Source: Methylobacterium oryzae (lineage in GTDB: Bacteria > Pseudomonadota > Alphaproteobacteria > Rhizobiales > Beijerinckiaceae). Taken from it: a stretch of 64,000 nt of DNA. Below the pieces are notes generated by a model. That model was given only the letters and a program-made list of their open reading frames with translations. It ran no database searches and was not told where the DNA came from. The stretch lies in the NCBI RefSeq assembly GCF_021398735.1, contig NZ_CP090349.1:310001-374000 (forward strand), read 5' to 3'. The position numbers and the translations under genes are program-made. Numbering within the stretch: position 1 is the stretch's first letter; every line of letters starts with the position of its first letter. Shown in pieces: positions 34,419 through 42,653 of the stretch.

Positions 34419-35015
34419 ATGCTCGACGGCCATCCCCGCATCCTGGCTGACCTGCGCGCCCGGCTGGCCGAGCCGCACCGGGTCTATCACGGCCAGGCGC
34501 ATATCGACGCGCTGCTGGAGGCGTTCCGCGCCCGCCGCGGGACGGTCCGGGATCCCGACGCGGTGGAACTGGCGATCTGGTTCCACGACGCCGTCTACCG
34601 GCCGGGCGCCGCGGACAACGAGCGCCGCAGCGCCGCGCTCCTGCGGGCGCTGCCGGAGGGCGCGGTCCCGGCGCCCACGCTGGCGGCGGCCGAGACGATG
34701 ATCCTGGCGACCGAGCGGCACGCCGTCCCGGACGGTCTCCCGGCCGCGCTCGCCGCGGACGTCGCGCTCTTCCTCGACCTGGACATGGCGATCCTGGGGG
34801 CGGCGCCCGCCGCCTACGACGGCTACGCCGCCGGCGTGGCGCGGGAATTCGTCCCGGTCGTGGGCGCGGCCGCCTACCGGCAGGGGCGCGCGGCCTTCCT
34901 GCGGGGGGCCCTCGCATCCGGCCGGCCGCTGTTCGTCACCGTCCGGGCCCGGGCGGAGCTGGAGGGGCCGGCGCGGTCGAACATGCGGCGGGAGCTCGCG
35001 GCGCTGGGCCGGTGA
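34419..35015 (+). CDS. HD-domain metal-dependent phosphohydrolase-like protein
   Basis: 198 residues matching the predicted HD-superfamily group: YHGQAHIDALLEAF, IWFHDAVYRPGAADNERRSA (the HD pair is His-Asp in WFHDAVY) and a distal His/Asp set in TERHAVP and FLDLDMAILGA. The metal-dependent fold hydrolyses phosphate esters; substrate unknown. ATG with GAGGATC upstream. Convergent with the ATP-grasp operon, gap 22 bp. Confidence 0.88.
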   Translation: MLDGHPRILADLRARLAEPHRVYHGQAHIDALLEAFRARRGTVRDPDAVELAIWFHDAVYRPGAADNERRSAALLRALPEGAVPAPTLAAAETMILATERHAVPDGLPAALAADVALFLDLDMAILGAAPAAYDGYAAGVAREFVPVVGAAAYRQGRAAFLRGALASGRPLFVTVRARAELEGPARSNMRRELAALGR

Positions 35016-35037
35016 GCCGCGGCGGCGCGGGACTAGG

Positions 35038-36198
35038 TCACGGGTCAATGAGGTGCGGCACGAACCGGGCCCGGTCGGTCGTGATGAGGCCGTCCGACTC
35101 GCGCAGGCACAGGCCGGCGGGCCGGTCGCCGACCATCCAGCTGCCGACCAGCGCGCGGCGGCCCGCGAAATCGGGCAGCTCCGCCAGGGCCTGCCGCACG
35201 TAGCCCTCGCCGCCGTAGGGCCCCTCGTCGCGCGCCGCGACGGCGCCGTCGCGCACGATCAGCACGTTGGCGCCCTCGCGCCCGTAGAGGGGCTTCTTCA
35301 CGAAGCTCCGGCCCAGCGCGGCCTTGGCGGGGTCCTCCTCGAAATAGGTCGGCAGCAGGTTGGGATGGCCCGGCGCCATCGCCCAGAGATGGGCCAGCAG
35401 CCCCTTGTTGGAGAGCACCGCCTTCCAGGGCGGCTCCAGGAACCGGGTCGTGGCCGCGCCGACCGCGCGGCCGAACGGGTCGGCGAACATCCACTCCCAC
35501 GGGTAGAGCTTGAACAGGCAGCCGATCGGGGCGCCGGCCGCGTCCACGAAGCGCCCGTCCGCGTCGAGCCCGATCGCCTCGACCGGCAGGAAGGGGGCGG
35601 GGCGGCCGGCCTGGAGCGCGCAGTCCTGGAGATAGGCCAGCGTGCCGCGATCCTCCGGCGCGTCGGGGAAGCCCGCGAAGGCGACGCCCTCCGGGGGCGC
35701 CACGGCGGCGAGGCGCGCCACCAGCGCCTCGTGCAGGGTGTTGAACTGATCGGCGCCGGCGGGGAGGCGCCCCCGCGCCAGCCCGTCCTCCAGCCACAGC
35801 CACTGGAAGACCGCGCTCTCGTAGAGCGCTGTCGGCGTGTCGGCGTTGTACTCGAGGAGCTTGGCCGGCCCGTCGCCCCCGTAGCTGAAGTCGAAGCGCC
35901 CGTAGAGGCTGGGATCGCGCCGGTCCCAGCTCACCCGGATCGCGTCCCAGGCGTGCTCGGGGATCCGCAGCGAGGCGAGGATCGCCGCGTCCCGGACCGC
36001 CCGGTCCACGAAGGCGAGGCAGAGCTCGTGCAGCGCGGCGCTCGGCGCCTCGATGGCGTCCTCAATCTCCGCGAGGCTGAAGGCGTAGTAGGCGCTCTCG
36101 TCCCAGTAGGGGGCGCCGTCGAACGTGTGGAAGGTGAAGCCGGCCCGCGCGGCGTGCTGGCGCCAGTCGGGCCGCTCCGGGACCGGCACGCGGCGCAT
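35038..36198 (-). CDS. yjfC: glutathionylspermidine-synthase-like ATP-grasp ligase (YjfC/YgiC type)
   Basis: 386 residues, the amidoligase half of glutathionylspermidine synthase without the amidase domain. Visible: YYAFSLAEIEDAIE, FDFSYGGDGPAKLLEYNADTPTALYE (substrate and ATP-grasp site), FKLYPWEWMF, the ATP-binding Lys in FVKKPLYGREGANVLI, and a C-terminal SWMVGDRPAGLCLRES. It would join a carboxylate to an amine with ATP; true substrates are unknown. ATG overlaps the upstream DUF1190 stop by one base (TGATG), so the two are coupled. Gene order matches E. coli yjfL-yjfM-yjfC. Confidence 0.9.
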   Translation of the reverse strand: MRRVPVPERPDWRQHAARAGFTFHTFDGAPYWDESAYYAFSLAEIEDAIEAPSAALHELCLAFVDRAVRDAAILASLRIPEHAWDAIRVSWDRRDPSLYGRFDFSYGGDGPAKLLEYNADTPTALYESAVFQWLWLEDGLARGRLPAGADQFNTLHEALVARLAAVAPPEGVAFAGFPDAPEDRGTLAYLQDCALQAGRPAPFLPVEAIGLDADGRFVDAAGAPIGCLFKLYPWEWMFADPFGRAVGAATTRFLEPPWKAVLSNKGLLAHLWAMAPGHPNLLPTYFEEDPAKAALGRSFVKKPLYGREGANVLIVRDGAVAARDEGPYGGEGYVRQALAELPDFAGRRALVGSWMVGDRPAGLCLRESDGLITTDRARFVPHLIDP

Positions 36199-36920
36199 CA
36201 GCCGCCCCCGGATCCGCCCCCGAACCCGCCGGCGCGGCCGCTCGAGCCTCCGGAGAACGCCGTCGCACGCCCGGTGCCGCCGAAGCCGCCGCGGCTGATC
36301 GTGCGCGGGGTCGCGCTCGTGGTGCGGGCGACCGAGGCGGGGACGTGGACCCGCGAGGCGCCGCCCGCGTAGGCGACCCGCCCGCCCGCACCGGTGCAGT
36401 AGCCGCCGCCGTGCCCGGCCGTCGCGGCCCCGGCCTCGTCGCGCTCCTCCTCGGGCGCGTGCGGGTAGAGCGGCTGGACCGGCAGGTCCTGCGCGTCCGT
36501 GCGCCCCATCATGAAGGCGGCCATCACCGGCAGGTAGCGGCCGCGCGCGGCCTCCGTGACCTGCGCGCCCGGGGTGCAGCCGCCGGTCCCGTGGTGGCGC
36601 TGGCAATCGGCCTCGGTCTCGTAGCGCGGCGCCGTCGCCGCGTAGGTCTCCTGCGCGCTCTTGTAGGCGGCGATGCAGGCCTCGGCGCCGCGCAACTGCT
36701 GGGCGATGCAGGCGCCGAGCGTCCCGTAGACGAGCGCCTCCTCCTCGCGCTGGGACGGGTCGAGGCCGCCGAGCGTCAGGGCGGCCGCGCCGGCGCCCGC
36801 GACCAGGACCAGCGACACGGCGGCCGAGCGCTTGGAGCGGCGGGTGGCGGCGAAGCCGGTCCCGGGCCCGCCGGCGGCGGCGTCACCGGAAGCGGCGGGA
36901 GGTGGCGCGGTCTCCGTCAC
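36198..36920 (-). CDS. yjfM: DUF1190 (YgiB/YjfM) membrane-anchored protein
   Basis: 240 residues. One N-terminal membrane segment (AAVSLVLVAGAGAAAL, about residues 33-50), then the Cys-rich DUF1190 region: GACIAQQLRGAEACIAAYKSA, APRYETEADCQRHHGTGGC, YLPVMAAFMMGR. The C terminus carries TISRGGFGGTGRA followed by a Gly/Ser tail, as in E. coli YgiB. Probably periplasm-facing. GTG start with GAGGGG between it and the DUF350 stop seven bases upstream. Middle gene of the three-gene operon. Confidence 0.85.
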   Translation of the reverse strand: MTETAPPPAASGDAAAGGPGTGFAATRRSKRSAAVSLVLVAGAGAAALTLGGLDPSQREEEALVYGTLGACIAQQLRGAEACIAAYKSAQETYAATAPRYETEADCQRHHGTGGCTPGAQVTEAARGRYLPVMAAFMMGRTDAQDLPVQPLYPHAPEEERDEAGAATAGHGGGYCTGAGGRVAYAGGASRVHVPASVARTTSATPRTISRGGFGGTGRATAFSGGSSGRAGGFGGGSGGG

Positions 36921-36927
36921 CGGCCCC

Positions 36928-37326
36928 TCAATAGGTCATCGAGGCGGCGTTCACGACGCCGCCCGCCAGCGAGGCCGCGCCGAGGAGGATCGCGGCGGCG
37001 GCGCGGTCCTCCTCGATGCGCCGCGACAGGTCCGGCACCGCGAGGCGCACGAGCCAGTAGATCGCGATCTGGATCACCAGGGCGATCAGCCCCCAGATCA
37101 GGCAGTCGAGCAGCGACCGCGCGTTGTAGATCGCCACCGCCAGCGGCAGGGTGAAGCCGACCAGGCTCCCGCCCAGCGCGACGGCGGCCGCCGTCACGTC
37201 CCGGCGGATCAGCGCGAGCTCGTTGTGCGCGGTGGCGAGGGTGTAGATCAGCAGATAGAGGCCGATCAGCCCGGTCGCGGTGCCGAGATAGAGCAGGAAA
37301 TCGGGCAGTCCGGAGACGAGGGTCAC
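36928..37326 (-). CDS. yjfL: DUF350 membrane protein (YjfL type)
   Basis: 132 residues with four predicted helices: FLLYLGTATGLIGLYLLIYTL, AVALGGSLVGFTLPLAVAI, LLDCLIWGLIALVIQIAIYWL and AAAILLGAASLAGGVV. The conserved acidic site EED before the last helix (RRIEEDRAAAA) and LGGSLVGFTLPLA are typical of DUF350. Function unknown. GTG start. It leads the operon with DUF1190 and the ATP-grasp ligase. Confidence 0.9.
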   Translation of the reverse strand: MTLVSGLPDFLLYLGTATGLIGLYLLIYTLATAHNELALIRRDVTAAAVALGGSLVGFTLPLAVAIYNARSLLDCLIWGLIALVIQIAIYWLVRLAVPDLSRRIEEDRAAAAILLGAASLAGGVVNAASMTY

Positions 37327-37570
37327 GCAAGACCCGCCGTCTCGCCGGTTCCGATCGTCGCGAGCATCGCGGCCGGACAGGTCTCCCGGTCGAATCGCCC
37401 GACACGCGAAGCGGATATCGGGGCTGATTGCTGCGCGCGGGACCGATTCACACGCGCGAATCCACGCAATTTCCCGCGCGGTGTCAAGCTTGTCGGGGAT
37501 TTCAGGGGGTTAGACTGGCGGCAATACGCGCAGGACCCGCCTCGAAGGGCCCGCCTCGGAGGACCGGCCG

Positions 37571-38461
37571 CTACCAGACCAGCCGCTCGATCACCGCGTC
37601 CGGATGCACCGCCTGCCGGCCGAGCCATTCCGCCACGTCGCCCAGGCGGTGATGCGCGGCCGTGACGCCGAGTTCCTCCGCGTGGATGCCGCGGGCCACC
37701 AGCAGGCTGGCGATGCCGACGCCGCGGGCGCCGGCGATGTCGGTGCGGATCGCGTCGCCGATCGCCAGGACCCGCGCCGGGTCCACCGAGGCCCCGGTGA
37801 GCGCTGCCCCCTTGGCGAGCGCCGCCTCGTAGACCGGGCGGTGCGGCTTGCCGGCGTAGACCACGGGGCCGCCGATCTCCGCGTAAGCCGCCGCGAGCAG
37901 GCCCGCGCAGGGGATCAGGCGGTTGCCGCTCTCCACGACGAGGTCGGGATTGGCGCAGATCATGGTCAGCCCGCGGGCGGCGAGGCGCTCCAGCTCCGGC
38001 CGGTAATCGTCCGGGGTCTCGCTGCGGTCGTCGAACAGGCCGGTGCAGACGACGAGGTCGGCCTCCGCCTCTGGGACGAGGCTGAGGTCGAGCCCCTGGA
38101 AGATGCCGAGGTCGCGCTCCGGCCCGAGATGCCGGATCCGGGCACCCGGGCGCGCGGCGATCAGGTCGTGGGTGAGGTCGCCCGAGGTCAGGATCGCGTC
38201 GTAGGCCTCCCGCGGCACGCCGAACCGGTCGAGGATGCGGCCGACGCCGTCGCCGGGCCGGGGCGCGTTCGAGACGAGGACGACCCGGCGCGGCCGCGCG
38301 CCCGGGAGGCCGCGGAAGCGGATCAGCGCCTCGCCGGCGGCCGTGTGGGCCGTCTGGCCGTCGTGCAGCACGCCCCAGACGTCGCAGAGGATCAGGTCGT
38401 ACCGGTCGGCGACCTCGGCGAGGCCCTGGAGGGTCGGGATCGGCGCGGGGGTGGTGCTCAT
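37571..38461 (-). CDS. HAD-superfamily hydrolase, TIGR01459-like (class IIA)
   Basis: 296 residues. HAD motif I DLILCDVWGVLHDG (nucleophile Asp, residues about 22-35; the second Asp of the usual DxD is replaced by W-G-V), motif II RVVLVSNAPRP, motif III Lys in VVYAGKPHRPVY and motif IV AIGDAIRTDIAGARG. A class IIA cap lies between motifs II and III. Similar to NagD-type sugar phosphatases. The substrate is not known. ATG at 38461; upstream is an 11-bp duplication. Confidence 0.92.
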   Translation of the reverse strand: MSTTPAPIPTLQGLAEVADRYDLILCDVWGVLHDGQTAHTAAGEALIRFRGLPGARPRRVVLVSNAPRPGDGVGRILDRFGVPREAYDAILTSGDLTHDLIAARPGARIRHLGPERDLGIFQGLDLSLVPEAEADLVVCTGLFDDRSETPDDYRPELERLAARGLTMICANPDLVVESGNRLIPCAGLLAAAYAEIGGPVVYAGKPHRPVYEAALAKGAALTGASVDPARVLAIGDAIRTDIAGARGVGIASLLVARGIHAEELGVTAAHHRLGDVAEWLGRQAVHPDAVIERLVW

Positions 38462-38529
38462 GGGAGGTCCTGGGGAGGTCCTGGATGCAAAAGGTCCGGG
38501 ACCTTTTGTGGGAGCAGGGCAGCGCCCTG
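38462..38529. repeat. intergenic repeat cluster with palindromes
   Basis: Three elements in succession: GGGAGGTCCTG twice (38462-38472, 38473-38483); a palindrome CAAAAGGTCC-G-GGACCTTTTG (38488-38508); and CAGGGC-AGC-GCCCTG (38515-38529). It looks like a REP-type extragenic element between the esterase and HAD genes (both minus strand) and may also end esterase transcription. Confidence 0.6.
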
Positions 38530-38588
38530 CGATACAGCAGGGCCGCGTCCTGACAACCCGCCAGAGCGCGCGGCCCTCCGGAAACCCC

Positions 38589-39821
38589 TTACGGGCGCCC
38601 CGCCGGTCCCAGCCGGTGCTCGGCGAAGAAATCGAGCATCGCCCGGGACGCGTCGGGCCCCTCGGGATCCGTATAGCTGCCGTCGGGGCGGCCCCCGGAC
38701 CAGGCGTGGCCGGCGCCGCGCACCCGCCAATCCTCGACCACGACCCGGCCCGCCTCGTCCCGGTAGCGGGTGCGGGTGAAGGGGTGGCCGCGGCCCTCGA
38801 AGGTCTCCGACCGCGGCGTCAGCCCGGCGACCTTGGCCTGGGCCAGCACCTGGTCGGCGTTGCGCACGCTCACCGTGCCGTCGTCCTCGCCGTGGAAGAT
38901 GATCGTCGGGACGCGGGTGGCGGGCGCCGGGGTGCCGAAGGCGGTCGGGGCGCCGAGGCCCGGGGCGCCGACCTGCATGGCCATCAGCGCCGAGCCGAGG
39001 TCCCGGGCGCAGCCGGCCGCGAGGCCCGAATGCACGCCGACGGCGGCGTAGAGATCCGGGTAGGCGCGGGCGATGTTGAGGGCGGCGGCGCCGCCGGCCG
39101 ACAGGCCGGCGATGTAGACCCGGGCCGGGTCGATCGGGTGCTCCGCCATGATCGCGCGGGTGAGGCCCGCGATGATCGCCGGCTCGCCCGCGCCGCGGCC
39201 CTGGTCCCGGGGCTCGTACCAGTTCCAGCAGCGCTGGGCGTGGGCCTGGCGGCTCTGGGCCGGGTAGGCCACGAACACGCCGGCGCGCTCGGCGAGGGTG
39301 TTCATGCCGGTGCCGGCGGCGAAATCGTCCGGGTTCTGCGTGCAGCCGTGCAGCATCACGATCAGCGGCGCCGCCCGGTCCGGGTGGCTCGGGATGAACA
39401 GCTTGTACTCGCGGGTGCCGGCGGGCTCGGCATGGGTCAGGGACACGAAGCGGCCCCCGGTCCCGCCCGCCCGGTCGGCGGGCGGCGGGGCCGGCGACCG
39501 GAGCGGGTTGCCGAGCCCCTTCAGCACCGGCGCGAGCCCGCGCACGACCTGCCCCACCACCTCGCGCATCCGCGTCCCGGACTCCGCCGCGGGACTGCGC
39601 GTCTCGGCGGCCGGCGCGTCGCGGCGCGCGGGAGGCTGCGGCGCGGCCGACGGATCGGCGGGCGGAGCCTTCTGCCCCCCGAGGCTGCGCTGGATGAGGG
39701 CGGTCGCCTCCTCAAGCCGGCCGAGGCCGGTCAGGCGAGTGGCCTCGATCATGTCGGCGAAGGGTGACGGGCCGGTCTTGTCGTCGCGCTGTCCGTCGCG
39801 ACTGCCGAAATCCTCGGTCAT
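38589..39821 (-). CDS. PHB-depolymerase-family esterase
   Basis: 410 residues. A helical N terminus (ADMIEATRLTGLGRLEEATALIQRSL) and a disordered Pro/Ala linker precede an alpha/beta-hydrolase domain (about 125-405): oxyanion segment MLHGCTQNPDDFAAGTG, nucleophile elbow YIAGLSAGGAAA, acid segment IFHGEDDGTVS and catalytic His in RGAGHAWSGG. No Sec signal, so intracellular. The family includes polyhydroxybutyrate depolymerases and feruloyl esterases. ATG at 39821; a possible PhaR-type site lies 136 bp upstream. Confidence 0.9.
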   Translation of the reverse strand: MTEDFGSRDGQRDDKTGPSPFADMIEATRLTGLGRLEEATALIQRSLGGQKAPPADPSAAPQPPARRDAPAAETRSPAAESGTRMREVVGQVVRGLAPVLKGLGNPLRSPAPPPADRAGGTGGRFVSLTHAEPAGTREYKLFIPSHPDRAAPLIVMLHGCTQNPDDFAAGTGMNTLAERAGVFVAYPAQSRQAHAQRCWNWYEPRDQGRGAGEPAIIAGLTRAIMAEHPIDPARVYIAGLSAGGAAALNIARAYPDLYAAVGVHSGLAAGCARDLGSALMAMQVGAPGLGAPTAFGTPAPATRVPTIIFHGEDDGTVSVRNADQVLAQAKVAGLTPRSETFEGRGHPFTRTRYRDEAGRVVVEDWRVRGAGHAWSGGRPDGSYTDPEGPDASRAMLDFFAEHRLGPAGRP

Positions 39822-39956
39822 GCGTGCGCGCCTCACTGCCTCAGCATCTCCGTCACGGCCGGATCCGGCGCGCCCGTGCCTCCCCCGAGGGAACGCACCG
39901 GCACCGCGCGGGCCAGCCTCCGTCACCCCGCGAGAGGCTCCGTCGACGGCGTTTTG

Positions 39957-39965
39957 TGCATTGCA
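39957..39965. promoter_or_regulatory. TGC-N3-GCA palindrome upstream of esterase
   Basis: TGCATTGCA in an A+T-richer patch 136 bp upstream of the PHB-depolymerase-like gene. PhaR/PhbF-type regulators of PHB genes recognise TGC-N3-GCA-like sites; binding is inference. Confidence 0.3.
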
Positions 39966-40044
39966 ATAAACGCCCCTGTGCGATGCGGCAACAGCCGGCG
40001 GCGCGCGGCAGGCGTGCGGATCGGAGAGCGGGACGGACCGGCGA

Positions 40045-40770
40045 TCAGGCCGGATCGTCCGCCCCGATATACTCGGCCCAGATCGCGGCAGGACCGAGGC
40101 TCGCGCGGAAGCTGTCGTGCCGGGCGCGCTCTGCATCCGTGAGGCGAGACCGGTAGGGGCGGGGCGCCGCCGGAGCCGCCGACGCCAGGGCCGCCGAGCC
40201 GGCCACCGGGGCGGCTGTCGTGGCCTCCAGGAGGCCGAGGCTGGTCTGCTTGCCGCCGAGCAGCTCGACGTAGACCTCGGCCAGGATCTGCGCGTCGAGG
40301 AGCGCCCCGTGCTTGGTGCGCCGGGTGTTGTCGATGCCGTAGCGGCTGCAGAGGGCGTCGAGGTTGTTGGCCGCGCCCGGGTGCTTGCGCCGGGCCATCG
40401 GCAGGGTGTCGACGACGTCCTCCAGCTGGATAGGCGGCGGGGCGTTCGCGCCGAGCCGGGCGTATTCCATGTTGAGGAAGCCGACGTCGAAGGGCGCGTT
40501 GTGGATCACGAGCCGCCCGTCGGCCAGGAAGGCCAGCAACTCGCCGACGATCTCGGCGAAGAGCGGCTTGTCGGCGAGGAACGCGTCGGACAGGCCGTGG
40601 ACGTTGAAGGCGCCCTCGGAGACCGGCCGCTGCGGGTTGCAGTAGCGGTGGAAGGTCCGGCCGGTGGGGATGTGATTGAGGAGCTCCACCGCGCCGATCT
40701 CGATCAGCCGGTCGCCTCCCTTCGCCTCCGTGCCGGTGGTCTCGGTGTCGAGGACGATCTCGCGCAGCAT
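40045..40770 (-). CDS. dnaQ: DNA polymerase III epsilon subunit
   Basis: 241 residues, 3'-5' proofreading exonuclease. DEDDh motifs: Exo I VLDTETTG (residues 7-14), Exo II HNAPFDVGFLN (near 93) and Exo III HGALLDAQ (near 155). A Pro/Ala-rich linker leads to a C-terminal segment ARHDSFRASLGPAAIWAEY for contact with the alpha subunit. It belongs to the conserved dnaQ-coaE-aroE-maf cluster that in Caulobacter starts at the origin; here a small exported-protein gene intervenes. Confidence 0.95.
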   Translation of the reverse strand: MLREIVLDTETTGTEAKGGDRLIEIGAVELLNHIPTGRTFHRYCNPQRPVSEGAFNVHGLSDAFLADKPLFAEIVGELLAFLADGRLVIHNAPFDVGFLNMEYARLGANAPPPIQLEDVVDTLPMARRKHPGAANNLDALCSRYGIDNTRRTKHGALLDAQILAEVYVELLGGKQTSLGLLEATTAAPVAGSAALASAAPAAPRPYRSRLTDAERARHDSFRASLGPAAIWAEYIGADDPA

Positions 40771-40887
40771 GGGTCTCGCGACTCGCGGGGGTGGGGGCGG
40801 ACCCTAGCGGGATAAGCCCGAGCGGTTAACCCGCCCTGCACGGCCGTCCCCGTCCATCACCGTCGACCAACCGTCGAGCGCCTCGCC

Positions 40888-41103
40888 CTACCGAGAGGTG
40901 TTGCGGTAGACGCAGACGGGTCCCCGGTCCTCGTAGCCGCCCGGGCAGGCGGTGACGCAGGCGCCGGCCGCGACCTTCTTCGGCGGCGGGCAGTTGGCGG
41001 CGTACTGGGCCTGCGCGGGCCCGGCCGCCAGCAGCGCGAGAAGGGTTGCGGCCCGGATGCCGCCCGACCGAATGCGATCAATCCCGCCCCAGCGCCGCGC
41101 CAT
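40888..41103 (-). CDS. small exported Cys-containing protein
   Basis: 71 residues: signal peptide (RAATLLALLAAGPAQA) and a short mature part with four cysteines (NCPPPK, GACVTACPGGY, PVCVYR). Likely a disulphide-bonded periplasmic miniprotein of unknown function. AGGA lies eight bases before the ATG at 41103; an ATG three codons upstream is an alternative. Inserted between dnaQ and coaE. Confidence 0.7.
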   Translation of the reverse strand: MARRWGGIDRIRSGGIRAATLLALLAAGPAQAQYAANCPPPKKVAAGACVTACPGGYEDRGPVCVYRNTSR

Positions 41104-41169
41104 CACGTCCATCCTGCCGTCCGTATTCCCCCCGGAACACAACCGCAGATATTCAATCCTCCGGGCGTT

Positions 41170-41808
41170 TCATCCGTCGCCGCGGTGCGGCGGCGCACGG
41201 TGCGCCGTCAGTCGCTCGACGATCCGCGCGACCGCGGCCTCGGCGGCGGCGAAACCCCGGCCCGTGTCGATGACGAAATCTGCCCGGGCGCGCTTCTCGG
41301 CGTCGGGCATCTGCTTGGCCAGGATCGCCGCGAAGGCCGCCTCGGTCATGCCGGGACGCGCGAGCACCCGGTCGCGCTGGATCTCGGGCGGGGCGCTCAC
41401 CACCGCGACCGCGTCGCAGCGGCCCTCGCCGCCGGTCTCGTAGAGGAGCGGGACGTCGAGGACGACCACCGGCGCCGCCGCGTGCCGCGCCAGGAAGTCC
41501 GTGCTGGCCGCGCGCACCAGGGGATGGACGATGGCCTCCAGCGCCGCCATCCGGTCGGGCGCGTCGAGCACCGCGGCGCGCAGCCGCGCCCGGTCGACGC
41601 CGCCGTCGTCGCCGAGCACGCCGGCAAAGGCCGCGCCGATCGCCGCGGCGGCCGCGCCGCCCGGCCCGTAGAGGGCGTGGACGGCGGCGTCGGCGTCGTG
41701 GACCGGGACGCCGCGCTCCGCGAACATCCGGGCCGTGGCCGACTTGCCCATGCCGATCGAGCCGGTGAGCCCGAGGATGACGGGTCCGGATCCGGCCTTC
41801 GGGGTCAT
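41170..41808 (-). CDS. coaE: dephospho-CoA kinase
   Basis: 212 residues; last step of CoA synthesis, phosphorylating the ribose 3'-hydroxyl of dephospho-CoA. P-loop [15 protein letters not shown] (residues 10-24), the [14 protein letters not shown] substrate segment, and [14 protein letters not shown], with the Asp-Val-Pro-Leu-Leu lid typical of CoaE. ATG overlaps the aroE stop by four bases (ATGA), showing translational coupling. Confidence 0.95.
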   Translation of the reverse strand: MTPKAGSGPVILGLTGSIGMGKSATARMFAERGVPVHDADAAVHALYGPGGAAAAAIGAAFAGVLGDDGGVDRARLRAAVLDAPDRMAALEAIVHPLVRAASTDFLARHAAAPVVVLDVPLLYETGGEGRCDAVAVVSAPPEIQRDRVLARPGMTEAAFAAILAKQMPDAEKRARADFVIDTGRGFAAAEAAVARIVERLTAHRAPPHRGDG

Positions 41809-42653
41809 CCGGCGAGGTCCGCCACGATCCGGTCGCGCAGCTCGGGGGTGACGGCGGGGCGCGGGCCGAACCACGCCGCGAAGCCCGGCACCGCCTGGTG
41901 CAGCAGCATGCCGAGCCCGTCCACGGCGGCGAGCCCCCGCCGCCGCGCCGCCGCCAGGAGCTCGGTCTCCAGGGGCGCGTAGACGATGTCGGCCACGGCC
42001 GCGTCCGCCGGCAGGGGCGACAGGTCGACGGCGAGGGGCGGCTGGCCCTTCATGCCCAGGGACGTGGTGTTGACGAGGAGGCCTGTACCGGGAAGCGCCG
42101 CCGGCAGGTCGTCCCAGGCGAGCGCCGCGCCGACGCCCGGCGCGAGGGCCGCCACCGCCTCGGCCCGGGCCGCGGTGCGGTTGGCGACCCAGACGCGCCG
42201 CAGGCCGCGCTCGGCGAGCCCGACCACGATCGCCCGCGCCGCGCCGCCGGCGCCGAGCACCAGGGCGGTGCCGCCCGCCCGGTCCGGCCAGGCCGCGCCC
42301 AGGCTGTGGTCGAGATGGGCGCAGAAGCCCGGCGCGTCGGTGTTGTCGCCGCGGATCCGCCCGTCCGGCCCGACCACCAGGGTGTTGACCGCGCCGATGG
42401 TTTTCGCCCGCGGCGTGAGCGTGTCCACCAGCGCGAAGGCCGCCTCCTTGTGGGGGATGGTGACGTTGCCGCCCCGGTAGCCGGACGCGGGCAGGGCGCG
42501 GATGAAGTCCGGAAAGGCCTCCGGGGCCACGTCGAGCCGCTCGTAGGAGCCCGGGATCCCGTGCACGGCGAGCCAGTGGCCGTGGATCAGCGGCGAGCGC
42601 GAGTGGGCGATCGGGTGGCCGACCACGAAGGCGCGGGGCTGGGCGCCGCTCAC
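41805..42653 (-). CDS. aroE: shikimate dehydrogenase
   Basis: 282 residues; reduces 3-dehydroshikimate with NADPH in aromatic amino-acid synthesis. Substrate-binding [12 protein letters not shown], the catalytic Lys in [18 protein letters not shown], the nucleotide loop [20 protein letters not shown] and the C-terminal [12 protein letters not shown] start overlaps the CDF stop (GTGA) and its own stop overlaps coaE, so it sits mid-operon. Confidence 0.95.
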   Translation of the reverse strand: MSGAQPRAFVVGHPIAHSRSPLIHGHWLAVHGIPGSYERLDVAPEAFPDFIRALPASGYRGGNVTIPHKEAAFALVDTLTPRAKTIGAVNTLVVGPDGRIRGDNTDAPGFCAHLDHSLGAAWPDRAGGTALVLGAGGAARAIVVGLAERGLRRVWVANRTAARAEAVAALAPGVGAALAWDDLPAALPGTGLLVNTTSLGMKGQPPLAVDLSPLPADAAVADIVYAPLETELLAAARRRGLAAVDGLGMLLHQAVPGFAAWFGPRPAVTPELRDRIVADLAG

